Shown piece by piece: positions 1-8,123 of a stretch of 19,831 bases of DNA. The stretch's first letter is position 1. The number at the start of each line of letters is the position of its first letter. The notes below the pieces were generated by a model. It made no database searches, was not told where the DNA came from, and saw only the letters and a program-made list of their open reading frames with translations. Both the position numbers and the translations under genes were made by a program. This stretch comes from Pseudomonadota bacterium (lineage in GTDB: Bacteria > Myxococcota_A > Polyangia > Polyangiales > Polyangiaceae). The DNA lies in contig JAEYYX010000074.1 of NCBI GenBank assembly GCA_023428245.1, positions 1-19,831 of the forward strand, in the 5' to 3' direction.

Positions 1-944
<944 letters not shown>

Positions 945-957
945 GCTCGGGGAGCTT

Positions 958-2448
958 TCAGTAGCCGAAATCGCGTCCGGCGGAGGTCGAGGGCCTGGCC
1001 GGTGTGGGCGCCGGTTTCGGAGCAGGCTCCGCTTTCTTCTCGACCGGAGCCACCGGCGGCGGAGGCTCGATCATGGCGCGGGAAGCGTCGGCCGAGGTCA
1101 CCGTCTTGGTCGAAGAGGTTGTCGCCTTGGCGGTGGTTGTCGTGCGCTTCGTGGAGGTCGCTCTTGTCGCGGCCTGCACGGGGGCGGGGGTCGGTTCAGG
1201 CCCCGGAGCTGCCTTCTCGGGAGGCGGCTCCGCCTTCTCGGGAGCGGGTTCTGGAGCCTTCTCTGGGGCGGCCTTCGGAGGCTCGGGGGCGATCTCGACC
1301 TTCGGGGTCTCGAGGGGAGTCGAAGCTGAGACGGAAGTGGGTTCGAGCGGCGCTTCGGGCTCTCCGCCTCGGATCAACAGAGCTGCGCCCGCCGCTACAG
1401 CGAGGGCGACGACGCCGCCGAGGATGATCGGAAGTGTTTTCGGCTTGCGCACGGAGGAATCCGTGCCGGTTCGTGTCCACTCCGACTTCGTCGAGAGGTT
1501 TTTCGCCTGGGAGGGAAGTACGTTGATGGGCGGGGAGAGGACAGTGCCCGCCGTCGGGTTCAGGGACTGGGTTCCGCTGAAGCGGAGGCCGCGCCTCTTT
1601 GCCCAGGTGTCGAGGTCCGCGAGGAACTCGGCGGCGGTCTGGTAGCGGTGGCTCAGGTCTTTGGCCGTGGCGCGGCGCACGATGGCCGAAAAGGCGGGAT
1701 CGACGCCGGGGATGACCTGTTCGAGGGACGGCATCTCGTTCAAGACGATCTTGAACATGAGATCGTTGAACGAAGTTCCGTCAAAGGGAACGGCGCCGGT
1801 GAGCGCTTCGAAGGCAATCACGCCCATCGAATAAAGGTCGGACTGGTGATTGACCTGGGAGGAGCCCTTCGCCTGCTCCGGGGACATGTAATAAGGCGTG
1901 CCCATGACCGACCCGGTGCGGGTCATGCTCATGTCGCCGCCCGTCACGCCGAACTTCGAGACACCGAAGTCGATGATCTTGAGGAAGTCGCGTCGACCGG
2001 CCTTCTCATTCATGATGAAAAGGTTATCGGGCTTGAGATCGCGGTGGACGATGCCTGCGGCGTGGACAGCGGAAAGCCCGACCAGAGCCTGACGCAGGAT
2101 CGGGAAGAACTGCTCACATGTCATGCGCCCGAGGCGCGTGATCCTTTGGGCGAGGGTCTCCCCGTCCAAGTACTCCATGACCATGTAGCGGTCGCCGGTC
2201 GGCAGCGATCCAAGGTCGAGCACCTCGAGCACGTGGTCACCACCAATGCGCCCCGCGGCGCGCGCTTCGCGCTCGAATCGCTCTACGACACCTTCCGCCG
2301 CTCGGGCCGAAGCGTGGAGCACCTTGATCGCAACTCGGCGCTCGATGAGTCGGTTCCGGCCTTCGAAGACCGCTCCCATGCCTCCTTCTCCAATGAGACG
2401 GACGATCTCGTACTTGTCGTCGATGACTGAGCCGGGCTTGAGTTCCAT
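958..2448 (-). CDS. Receptor-like Ser/Thr protein kinase with C-terminal TM and Pro/Ala-rich extracytoplasmic tail
   Basis: 496 residues. The Hanks-type kinase domain spans about residues 13-280: Gly-loop GEGGMG (20-25), VAIK lysine K42, helix-C Glu E61 in FERE, catalytic HRDLKPDN (135-142), DFG (160-162) and SPE (189-191), so all residues needed for phosphotransfer are present. The activation segment has several Ser/Thr (MSMTRTGS), as in autophosphorylating PknB-like kinases. A juxtamembrane stretch leads to one TM helix at about 340-359, followed by a tail of about 135 residues rich in Pro, Ala, Glu and Thr without a recognisable sensor fold. The orientation (kinase inside, tail outside) follows from the family. 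A TPR membrane protein follows after 13 bp. The substrate is unknown. No strong Shine-Dalgarno was seen before the ATG at 2448. Confidence 0.95.
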   Translation of the reverse strand: MELKPGSVIDDKYEIVRLIGEGGMGAVFEGRNRLIERRVAIKVLHASARAAEGVVERFEREARAAGRIGGDHVLEVLDLGSLPTGDRYMVMEYLDGETLAQRITRLGRMTCEQFFPILRQALVGLSAVHAAGIVHRDLKPDNLFIMNEKAGRRDFLKIIDFGVSKFGVTGGDMSMTRTGSVMGTPYYMSPEQAKGSSQVNHQSDLYSMGVIAFEALTGAVPFDGTSFNDLMFKIVLNEMPSLEQVIPGVDPAFSAIVRRATAKDLSHRYQTAAEFLADLDTWAKRRGLRFSGTQSLNPTAGTVLSPPINVLPSQAKNLSTKSEWTRTGTDSSVRKPKTLPIILGGVVALAVAAGAALLIRGGEPEAPLEPTSVSASTPLETPKVEIAPEPPKAAPEKAPEPAPEKAEPPPEKAAPGPEPTPAPVQAATRATSTKRTTTTAKATTSSTKTVTSADASRAMIEPPPPVAPVEKKAEPAPKPAPTPARPSTSAGRDFGY

Positions 2449-2668
2449 GGAGGACGGGGCAGGACTGGGCGGAAGAGCGGAGGCGTGCAGACGCGCTCTC
2501 CAGCGAGAACGGTAGCCGAGTTTCGGTCATCGCACCACCGAGGACGCTCGTTTCGGCAGCTCAAATAGCCTTGAGTTTCTCCGGGCGCGAGCGCCGCTTC
2601 GCAGCTTGGGCGGACGCAAATGCTGCCGTCGGCTTTTGCTTCACGAAAGAGAGGATGGGGCTGACGTT

Positions 2669-3664
2669 TCAGCGGCCGTCGCCGTACCCGTCTGGATTCT
2701 TCGACATCCACTGGTAGGCGGAGCGAATCGTCGCGTCGATGTCCGTGTGCTGCGCACGCCATCCGAGTTCGCTGTGGATGCGGGAGGGGTCCGAGTACAG
2801 GCTCGCCGGATCGCCGGCGCGGCGGGGACCCATTTCGACTTTGAAGTCGACGCCCGTAACGCGGCGTGCGGCGTCGATGATCTCGCGCACGCTGTGGCCC
2901 CGACCGATGCCGAGGTTGTAGATGCGGCGGTCGGAGGGCTTCAGAGCTCCCATCACATGCACGTGGGCGGAGACGAGGTCTTCGACGTGGATGTAGTCGC
3001 GGATGCAGGTGCCGTCGGGGGTCGGATAGTCGTCACCGAAGACCGTGACCTTCTCGCGGCGACCCAGAGCCGCTTGGAGAATGACGGGGATGAGATGCGT
3101 CTCGGGATCGTGGTCTTCCCCGATTTCACCGTCGAAGGAGGAGCCAGCCACGTTGAAGTAGCGGAGCGCGGCGTAGGAGAAATCCGAACGGGAAACGGCA
3201 TAGTCCGAGATCATGTACTCCGAGACAAGCTTCGACATGCCGTAGGGGTTGATCGGACGCTGGACCGTGGTCTCGACGATCGGGTTCTGGGGAGGATTGC
3301 CGTAGGTGGCGCAGGTGCTCGAGAAGACGAGGCGCGGCGTGCGCGCTCGGTCGATCGCCTCGAGGACGCTCAGGGTCCCGCGCGAGTTATTGTTATAGTA
3401 GAGGAGCGGGACCTCTACGGACTCGCCTACGTAGGCGAAGGCCGCGAAATGCATCACACAATCGATGCTGTTGTCTTTGAGCGCGGCGGTGAGGACGTCA
3501 GTGTCGCGAATGTCGGCTTCGATGAGCGGGACGTCTTTCGGAACGGCGGCCCGGTGTCCCCGGCTCAGGTTGTCGTAAGCGACGGGCGTGTGCCCGGCCC
3601 GCAAGAGAGCCCGAAGGGCATGAGAACCAATGTAACCAGCTCCGCCGGTGACGAGTACGCGCAT
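2669..3664 (-). CDS. galE: UDP-glucose 4-epimerase
   Basis: 331 residues, the usual GalE length. It interconverts UDP-glucose and UDP-galactose (Leloir pathway, nucleotide-sugar supply for polysaccharides) in the cytoplasm using tightly bound NAD. Seen in the sequence: the Rossmann motif TGGAGYIGSH (6-15); YDNLSRGH (30-37), typical of GalE; the Ser/Thr motif SSTCATYG (115-122) supplying the catalytic Ser/Thr; and the YxxxK pair Y141 and K145 in NPYGMSK. The substrate-binding half contains the expected GDDYPTPDGTCIRDYIHVEDL and the typical GW...DI C-terminal pattern. No clear Shine-Dalgarno precedes the ATG at 3664; a TATAGT hexamer lies 7 nt upstream, so the message could be leaderless. It is transcribed toward the kinase, 220 bp away. 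The related extended-SDR epimerases or dehydratases are the only alternative, and the motifs favour GalE. Confidence 0.95.
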   Translation of the reverse strand: MRVLVTGGAGYIGSHALRALLRAGHTPVAYDNLSRGHRAAVPKDVPLIEADIRDTDVLTAALKDNSIDCVMHFAAFAYVGESVEVPLLYYNNNSRGTLSVLEAIDRARTPRLVFSSTCATYGNPPQNPIVETTVQRPINPYGMSKLVSEYMISDYAVSRSDFSYAALRYFNVAGSSFDGEIGEDHDPETHLIPVILQAALGRREKVTVFGDDYPTPDGTCIRDYIHVEDLVSAHVHVMGALKPSDRRIYNLGIGRGHSVREIIDAARRVTGVDFKVEMGPRRAGDPASLYSDPSRIHSELGWRAQHTDIDATIRSAYQWMSKNPDGYGDGR

Positions 3665-3671
3665 GGGCCCG

Positions 3672-3677
3672 ACTATA
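3672..3677 (-). promoter_or_regulatory. Possible -10 element of a leaderless galE transcript
   Basis: On the minus strand TATAGT is followed by 7 nt and then the galE ATG, placing a normal transcription start at the A of the start codon. There is no Shine-Dalgarno in the few bases between. I see no good -35 hexamer, so this is a weak call that rests on the spacing alone. Confidence 0.28.
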
Positions 3678-3700
3678 GACGGACCCAGAGGGGGGATCGA

Positions 3701-3720
3701 GGCGTCCCCGCCGGGACGCC
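3701..3720. terminator. Perfect GC-rich hairpin between the small membrane protein gene and galE
   Basis: An 8-bp perfect inverted repeat (GGCGTCCC at 3701-3708 and GGGACGCC at 3713-3720) encloses a 4-nt loop. On the minus strand it lies 28 nt past the stop of the 89-residue membrane protein and 36 nt before galE. No T-run follows on either strand, so it could be a terminator or pause site of the upstream gene, an mRNA-stabilising hairpin, or an attenuator ahead of galE. The structure is seen directly; the role is inferred. Confidence 0.5.
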
Positions 3721-3748
3721 CAAATGCGACTGGGGCGCGCCTTGTGGC

Positions 3749-4018
3749 TTAGCGGGAGGGGCGAGAGGAGACGGCGCTGATGGGTACGGTGGCGGCTTCG
3801 CCGCTGTCGACTTTGATCGCGTGGACGGCCTCGGCGAAGAGCCAGGTCATCGCCAGGGAGACGGAGCTGACAGCGATGAGCGCGTAGCGTCCTGCCTCCT
3901 GACCGAGGAACAGGCCGACGGGCACGACGATGGTCGCCACACCGACCAAGAGGAGCCAAGCCGTAGCGCCGAGCGCCCAGGCATATCCGATATTCTGTTC
4001 GACCGAATTCCTCTTCAT
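3749..4018 (-). CDS. Small two-helix membrane protein, unknown function
   Basis: 89 residues. Two hydrophobic helices at about 15-38 and 44-66 are joined by a short loop (LGQEAGRY), with a basic N-terminus (MKRN) and a short polar C-terminal tail. The start is supported by AGGAG six bases before the ATG at 4018. The arrangement resembles short YiaA/YiaB-like or DUF-type inner-membrane proteins, but I do not recognise a family. It lies upstream of galE on the same strand, separated by a strong hairpin, and is divergent from the gene at 4244. A shadow ORF cannot be wholly excluded, but the Shine-Dalgarno plus two clean TM segments make it likely real. Confidence 0.65.
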   Translation of the reverse strand: MKRNSVEQNIGYAWALGATAWLLLVGVATIVVPVGLFLGQEAGRYALIAVSSVSLAMTWLFAEAVHAIKVDSGEAATVPISAVSSRPSR

Positions 4019-4130
4019 TCTATGCTCCTATTGGGTCAAAAGGCGGTTCCGACAGGCCGCGGCGCCGCTCTCCTTATCGAGACGTCAGAAGTCCTCTCGG
4101 TCAAGAAAACGGGCGATTTCGGCCAAACTT

Positions 4131-4151
4131 CACCCCCACCCCCACACACAC
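4131..4151. repeat. C/A-rich simple tract in a divergent promoter region
   Basis: A short low-complexity tract of two CACCCC-type units running into CA dinucleotides sits between the divergent genes at 4018 and 4244. It is followed by an AT-rich patch (TTATTTAG) at 4152-4159 that is unusual in this GC-rich window and is a reasonable place for the promoter of the plus-strand gene, although I cannot define -35 and -10 boxes. Confidence 0.4.
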
Positions 4152-4243
4152 TTATTTAGTTTCAGAGGAAAATATGCGTGGTATTGGGGTTGTTGCGGGA
4201 TTGTCGACATATCCCCTATGGTCCCTGTTTCGGGCGAACCGCG

Positions 4244-5560
4244 ATGACCGACGAGAAGCCACGCAAACCACTCTATGGGGCAAAGGGACCGCTTCCTGGT
4301 GGGGCTGGACGCTACTCCCTCTCATCGAGACCTCCCAAACCGTCGGAGGCAGCTCTCGGCGCCACGGTGGACTCGGCACCTGTCGAGATCCCGGGCCCTT
4401 CCCGCGTTCCTCAGGAAGCCATCGTCACGCAAGGTGAGTCGGTGTCCCCGCCTGAGGTCGCGCCTTCGCCCGCGCCTGGGGTCATTCCTTCTCCTCCGAC
4501 TGAGGCCGGTCCTGTGCCAAAGCCGAGTCCGACAAGGGTCGTTTCCGTCGCGCCCGACGCGTGGAAGGGATCGACCGTCGGGGGCATGGGTCAAGCACCC
4601 CGCGTCCCTGCTGGGCGCAACAACGACTTCAAGACGACCCTTGCGCTCGGCTCCGCGCCGCTCCGCGAATTCCTCGAGCAGAAGGAGGAGTTTGCGCCGG
4701 GAACGATTCGCGGAACCCCGCCGCCCGCCCGCCCTGGAACTTCTTATCCTCCGGGTCCGACCCAGGGCTTCGAGAGCGGTGCTGGGCCTTCCGTGAATCC
4801 GAGGACGGGTTCGACGATTCCTCCGGACAGTCCGAAGACAGAACGCGCTACGGTTCCTCCCGCGGACGCTCGCCGCTCTTCGGTGCGCCTGTTCGACGTC
4901 GAGTCGATCCGCGCCGCTTCCCACGTGAGCACTGCGCTCCATCCGGACCTGCTCGCGATTTGTGAGGACATTGGTCAAAGTTGCGCGACGGAAGCGGAAG
5001 TTGCCCTGCTTGGAGCTCCGAAAGAGTCCCGCGATAGCCTCTACGCGTCCGCTGTGGCGATCGCGCGACGCCTCGGTCAAGTGTTGCCCGGTGAGGTCGT
5101 GCTGGTCGAGACGGATTTCGAATCGCCTGGCCTGGCTCAGACTCTCGGCGTGACTCTACCGCGCGGTCGAGGTTTCTCCGAACAGCTCCACGCGCGAGCT
5201 TGGAGCGCTTCTGCGTCGAACTTGATCCTGACGAACCCTGGGCTCGGCTTCGATGCGCTCTTCGAGGGGCGACTGCGTACCCCGGGCCTGCTCTGGTCCG
5301 ATCAGTTCGCGAGTGTCATCGCGACCCTGCGCCATAGCTACAGCGTGATCCTCTTGGTCGCGCCGAGTCGTTTGACCGCTGTCGACCATCGCGCCCTGAG
5401 TGACGTGGTCGACTCCGCGTACGTTCTTCACGCGGAGGACGACCCCCAAGGGGCCTCCTACCTCCGCATCGGTCCCCTCACGCAGAAGGTGAAGCGAGCA
5501 GTGTCGCTGCAAGGCATTCACGTGCGCAAGAAACGGCGCAGCTTCCTGCGCCCGTTTTGA
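4244..5560 (+). CDS. Pro-rich protein with a degenerate BY-kinase/ParA-like ATPase domain
   Basis: 438 residues from the ATG at 4244. Residues 1-210 are low-complexity and rich in Pro, Ser, Thr and Gly. Residues about 233-425 follow the order of elements in CpsD/Wzc-type BY-kinases: a P-loop-position segment GAPKESRDS (257-265), a Walker A'-like strand VVLVETDFESPG (285-296), GFSEQL (310-315), SNLILTNPG (325-333), a helix with WSDQFASVIATLRHSY (351-366), and a Walker B-position strand VILLVAPS (368-375). The key residues are missing: the GK[S/T] Lys and Ser are replaced (PKESRD where PGEGKS is expected), and the Walker B Asp is absent. This suggests a non-catalytic pseudo-ATPase with a scaffolding role (inference). 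There is no Tyr cluster at the C-terminus, which is basic. galE and a glycosyltransferase nearby would fit polysaccharide control. An alternative GTG start at 4178 has a better Shine-Dalgarno (GAGG at 4165-4168), but its extra 22 codons have atypical codon use. Confidence 0.8.
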   Translation: MTDEKPRKPLYGAKGPLPGGAGRYSLSSRPPKPSEAALGATVDSAPVEIPGPSRVPQEAIVTQGESVSPPEVAPSPAPGVIPSPPTEAGPVPKPSPTRVVSVAPDAWKGSTVGGMGQAPRVPAGRNNDFKTTLALGSAPLREFLEQKEEFAPGTIRGTPPPARPGTSYPPGPTQGFESGAGPSVNPRTGSTIPPDSPKTERATVPPADARRSSVRLFDVESIRAASHVSTALHPDLLAICEDIGQSCATEAEVALLGAPKESRDSLYASAVAIARRLGQVLPGEVVLVETDFESPGLAQTLGVTLPRGRGFSEQLHARAWSASASNLILTNPGLGFDALFEGRLRTPGLLWSDQFASVIATLRHSYSVILLVAPSRLTAVDHRALSDVVDSAYVLHAEDDPQGASYLRIGPLTQKVKRAVSLQGIHVRKKRRSFLRPF

Positions 5561-5682
5561 GCCTCTCGCGCTCCGTCTAGGCGCTCGCCTTGTAGCGGCT
5601 CGCGCCGGCTCCGAGTTCGTCCTCGAGAGTTTTGCGAGACCTCGCACCCGCTTTCGAGTAGGTCGCGCCTTTCCTGGGGAAT

Positions 5683-5697
5683 CCCGCTTCTTGCGGG
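5683..5697. terminator. Weak hairpin between convergent genes
   Basis: CCCGC-TTCTT-GCGGG forms a 5-bp stem with a 5-nt loop in the 143-bp space between two convergent genes, 6 nt past the stop of the glycosyltransferase gene. Only short T-rich sequence follows on the plus strand (CTAGCTTTAG). Its position suits a shared terminator, but the stem is short. Confidence 0.35.
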
Positions 5698-5703
5698 CTA
5701 GCT

Positions 5704-6819
5704 TTAGTCGTCGGCGCCGAGCTCCGCGAGCTTCTTCCGAGCGAAGTTCAGGTTTTCGATGACGCGGGGGCGCTGCTTTTCGGGGAGCTTTCCTTCGGCG
5801 AGCAAGCGCTCGGCGAGGGCGGCGGAGGCCCGATAGTCGCCGATGTAATAGGAGGCGATGCTCAGCTCATCGAGAGCGCGCCAGGCGTAGACGCTCTCGT
5901 CGAGGAACAAGATATCGTCGGGCTTTTTGATGCGCGTGGCGCGTTCGGCGAAGAGGTGAGCTGTGGCGTAGTTACTCGCTTGGCGATAGACGCGCGCGAG
6001 TTCGGTCAAAGGTTCGGCGCGGGTCGGTCGCGCTTCGAAGGCCCGAAGGTAGGCGGCGGTGACGTTCGCTCGAGTTTCGCCCTCAACTTGGAGGAGAAGA
6101 GCGATCTGGTGGAGGGAGTAATAAACCTCTTCCCCCCACCCGCCCATCTTGGCGCGCTTCTCATAAGCTTCGAGAGCCTTCTTGCGCATGCCCGCGTCGC
6201 GGTAGCTCTGGGCGAGGTAAAAAGCGTAGCGGTGATGGCCGGGCTCTTTTCGGAGCGCCTCTTCGAGAAGCTTCGCGTCGGCCTCGTATTTCGCCCGGGG
6301 GTCCTCATTGCGCGCTCCGTCGAACATCCCGCGACAGCCGAGGCCCGAAAGTTCGGCTGACTCAAAGGGAAGGTCACATTCGACGTACTCGTGGAGAACC
6401 CCTTCGTAACGGAAGGGCATGTTTCCGCGCAGAAACTGAGGGCGGAAGAAGGTCGTCGAGCTTTTGCCGGAGAAGTGTTTGGTACGGTAGAGATCTTTGG
6501 TGAGCCGCGGCAGCCGAAATTCTGGCTCGTATTCTAGCACTTCGTCTGCATCAATGAGCAGAATGTAGTCGGCTTTGTCGCGAGCGAGGGCGAGAGCTTC
6601 GCTTCGGTTGTGCCCAAAGTCGACCCAAGGGCGTTCATGGAGCTCGCCGGGCACGTCTGCGAGCAGACGGCCGATCAGGTCCTGGGTTCCGTCGGTCGAA
6701 CCCGTATCGACAATGACCCAGGTCGTGATGAAAGGGCGCACTGAACGCAGGCAACGCTCGATCACGCGCGCCTCGTTCTTGACGATCATGTTGAGACAAA
6801 TGGACTGGCGCTCGGACAT
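5704..6819 (-). CDS. Family 2 glycosyltransferase with C-terminal TPR region
   Basis: 371 residues. The N-terminal GT-A domain (about 5-190) shows the GT2 signatures: NMIVKNEA (10-17), VDTGSTDGT (38-45), and the nucleotide-sugar and metal-binding DADE (90-93). The sequence ERPWVDFGHNR between them is typical of the SunS/TibC-like and myxobacterial GT2 proteins that carry TPRs. Residues about 195-360 are helical repeats (KEPGHHRYAFYLAQSYRDAG, ARPTRAEPLTELARVYRQA and others), probably for protein-protein contact. There is no TM segment, so it is cytosolic. It would transfer a sugar from an NDP-sugar; whether the acceptor is a lipid-linked glycan or a protein cannot be told. The ATG at 6819 has GGAGAG a few bases upstream. 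It is convergent with the pseudo-BY-kinase gene and follows the dehydrogenase gene by 118 bp on the same strand. Confidence 0.92.
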   Translation of the reverse strand: MSERQSICLNMIVKNEARVIERCLRSVRPFITTWVIVDTGSTDGTQDLIGRLLADVPGELHERPWVDFGHNRSEALALARDKADYILLIDADEVLEYEPEFRLPRLTKDLYRTKHFSGKSSTTFFRPQFLRGNMPFRYEGVLHEYVECDLPFESAELSGLGCRGMFDGARNEDPRAKYEADAKLLEEALRKEPGHHRYAFYLAQSYRDAGMRKKALEAYEKRAKMGGWGEEVYYSLHQIALLLQVEGETRANVTAAYLRAFEARPTRAEPLTELARVYRQASNYATAHLFAERATRIKKPDDILFLDESVYAWRALDELSIASYYIGDYRASAALAERLLAEGKLPEKQRPRVIENLNFARKKLAELGADD

Positions 6820-6937
6820 CTCCGCTCTCTCCGAGGGAACGGGCTCCCCCCTTGGGAAGAGGAACCCACCGTCGCTCGGAGATCAAGGGCGACGCGATGG
6901 AGCGCGCCTACGTCGCGCCGAACGCTCGTCCTTTCCG

Positions 6938-7717
6938 TCAGCTCGCGACGTATCCGCCGTCGGCGATGATGCTTGTGCCTGTCACGTAAGCGCTCTCGGA
7001 GCTCGCGAGGAAGGCGACGACGCTCGCGATCTCTTCGTTCGTCCCGTAACGCCCGAGGGGAACCCTCGAGACGAAGCCGCTCTTGACGGCCCCCGGATCG
7101 CCGGGATTCGCTTGCTCTTCGATGGAGCGCATCATGCGATTTTCGATCGGGCCAGGGTTCACGCTGTTCACGCGAATGCCGAGGGGAGCGAGCTCGAGCG
7201 CTGCGCACTTCACGAGACCCATCACAGCGTGTTTGCTCGTGACGTAAGGAGAGAGGCCCGCGGAGCCGACGACACCAGCGACCGAGGATGTGATGATGAT
7301 GCTGCCGCCGCCGCGTTTCGTAAGAGCGGGGACGCTGTGTTTGATGGCGAGCCAGGAGCCGCGGACGTTGACCGCTTGTACGCGATCGAACTCCTCAACG
7401 CTCGTTTCCGTCAAAGGCTTCACGACACCTTCGATACCTGCGTTGGAGAAGACGATATCGACGCCGCCGAACTTGCTGACAGCGTCCTGGACGTAACGAG
7501 CCGTGTCCTCGGCGCTCGAGACATCCGCTGCCGACCACGCCGCGCTGGTTCCGAGCTCGCGGGCTGCCGCTGCGAGAGCTTCTTCCGATCGATCGACCAG
7601 GAGAACTCGCGCTCCTTCCTCGATCAGGCGAAGGGCAGTTGCGAAGCCAATTCCGCCGGTTCCTCCGGTGACAATGGCGACTTTGCCTTCGAGTTTGCGA
7701 GCTACAGCGTTGGTCAT
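6938..7717 (-). CDS. Short-chain dehydrogenase/reductase (classical SDR)
   Basis: 259 residues from the ATG at 7717, the usual classical-SDR length. It is a NAD(P)-dependent oxidoreductase with unknown substrate. Seen: cofactor motif TGGTGGIG (17-24), D60s acidic site in AADV, NAG (92-94), catalytic Ser in IITSSVAG (144 or 145), and Y158xxxK162 (YVTSK), then NSVNPGPI (184-191) and the C-terminal TGTSIIADGGY. VDRS after the second strand (41-44) places an Asp at the cofactor-deciding position, which favours NAD over NADP. The frame is open 20 codons further upstream, but the ATG at 7717 has an AAGGGA ribosome site and starts right before the fold. A sigma-54 promoter candidate lies about 65-80 bp upstream, so expression may be activator-dependent. 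Confidence 0.93.
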   Translation of the reverse strand: MTNAVARKLEGKVAIVTGGTGGIGFATALRLIEEGARVLLVDRSEEALAAAARELGTSAAWSAADVSSAEDTARYVQDAVSKFGGVDIVFSNAGIEGVVKPLTETSVEEFDRVQAVNVRGSWLAIKHSVPALTKRGGGSIIITSSVAGVVGSAGLSPYVTSKHAVMGLVKCAALELAPLGIRVNSVNPGPIENRMMRSIEEQANPGDPGAVKSGFVSRVPLGRYGTNEEIASVVAFLASSESAYVTGTSIIADGGYVAS

Positions 7718-7782
7718 AATCTTTTGATTCCCTTCCCGAAGATGTTCGAGCAGACCGCTCCTTGCGGCCCCGGCCACCGGTT

Positions 7783-7799
7783 AGCACTCCTTATGCCAA
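7783..7799 (-). promoter_or_regulatory. Sigma-54 (RpoN) promoter candidate for the SDR gene
   Basis: Minus strand TTGGCATAAGGAGTGCT fits the -24/-12 pattern: TTGGCA, then the GC of TGCT, with exactly 10 nt between the invariant GG and GC. A start about 12 nt downstream of GC (near 7772) would give a leader of about 55 nt to the ATG at 7717. The match is to the known RpoN consensus (TGGCAC-N5-TTGCW); expression is not known. Confidence 0.55.
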
Positions 7800-7919
7800 C
7801 GGGACGCACCCTACGGAGCGAGACGCGTATCGGTGGAAATCCCGCGGCTGGGACCGTTGAGGGGTGCGGGAGCGGTCCGGCCCAAGCGCCGAATGTGCGA
7901 GCTCTTGGAGCCCTTCAGG

Positions 7920-7961
7920 CGCAAAAATTGCCTGACGGTGCGCGGAAAACGCAAAAATTGC
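7920..7961. promoter_or_regulatory. Two copies of a 12-bp dyad, 30 bp apart: possible activator sites
   Basis: The sequence CGCAAAAATTGC occurs at 7920-7931 and again at 7950-7961. Each contains the palindrome GCAA-N3-TTGC. The first copy is also flanked by TCAGGC/GCCTGA (7915-7920 and 7930-7935), making a longer dyad. The 30-bp period is close to three helical turns, so dimers would bind on one face. They lie about 150-190 bp upstream of the transcription start predicted for the SDR promoter, the usual distance for enhancer sites of sigma-54 activators. The A/T-rich core stands out from the GC-rich surroundings. Confidence 0.5.
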
Positions 7962-8010
7962 ACATGAACATGGGCTGCTTGCGACCCGCAGGGGCCTGAG
8001 CGGGGCCTCT

Positions 8011-8035
8011 CGCGCGGGATCAGCGTCCCGGCGCG
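8011..8035. terminator. GC-rich hairpin downstream of the frameshifted gene
   Basis: CGGGA (8015-8019) pairs with TCCCG (8026-8030) around a 6-nt loop, and CGCG (8011-8014) can pair with CGCG (8032-8035) past one bulged G. It lies about 90 nt beyond the stop of the minus-strand pseudogene. There is no T-run, so termination is only possible, not shown. Confidence 0.3.
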
Positions 8036-8123
8036 CCCGGAGGAGACTCGAGCAGGACCCGCGAGCGGGCGCGACTCAGGCTATGAGCTCGAGCGTATGG
8101 GGCGCTGCTCCGAATGCGGTGAA

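Larger units (their letters stand above)
7718..8123. other. 406-bp gene-free region upstream of the SDR gene
   Basis: No convincing coding sequence on either strand. It holds, from left to right, the SDR ribosome site, a sigma-54 promoter candidate, the two dyads at 7920-7961, and GC-rich hairpins at 8011-8035 and 8058-8069 (CCCGC-GA-GCGGG) that lie beyond the end of the frameshifted gene transcribed from the right. Confidence 0.6.

Noticed and set aside
4131..4151. G-quadruplex in the C-rich tract (minus strand)
   Set aside because: Only two G5 runs are present; four are needed.
2606..4159. Long open frame on the plus strand over galE and the small membrane protein
   Set aside because: Antisense shadow of galE, whose motifs are unambiguous; the translation is rich in Arg, Gly, Val and Asp without any domain.
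7718..7777. N-terminal extension of the SDR gene to 7777
   Set aside because: The extra 20 residues precede the normal SDR start and overlap the leader expected from the sigma-54 promoter; the ATG at 7717 has its own ribosome site.
7920..7961. The two dyads as a CRISPR-like repeat
   Set aside because: Only two 12-bp copies with an 18-bp spacer and no further units or cas genes; an operator pair is the better reading.
6575..7999. Long plus-strand frame across the GT2 and SDR genes
   Set aside because: Crosses two real genes in antisense; no motifs, typical of GC-rich shadow frames.
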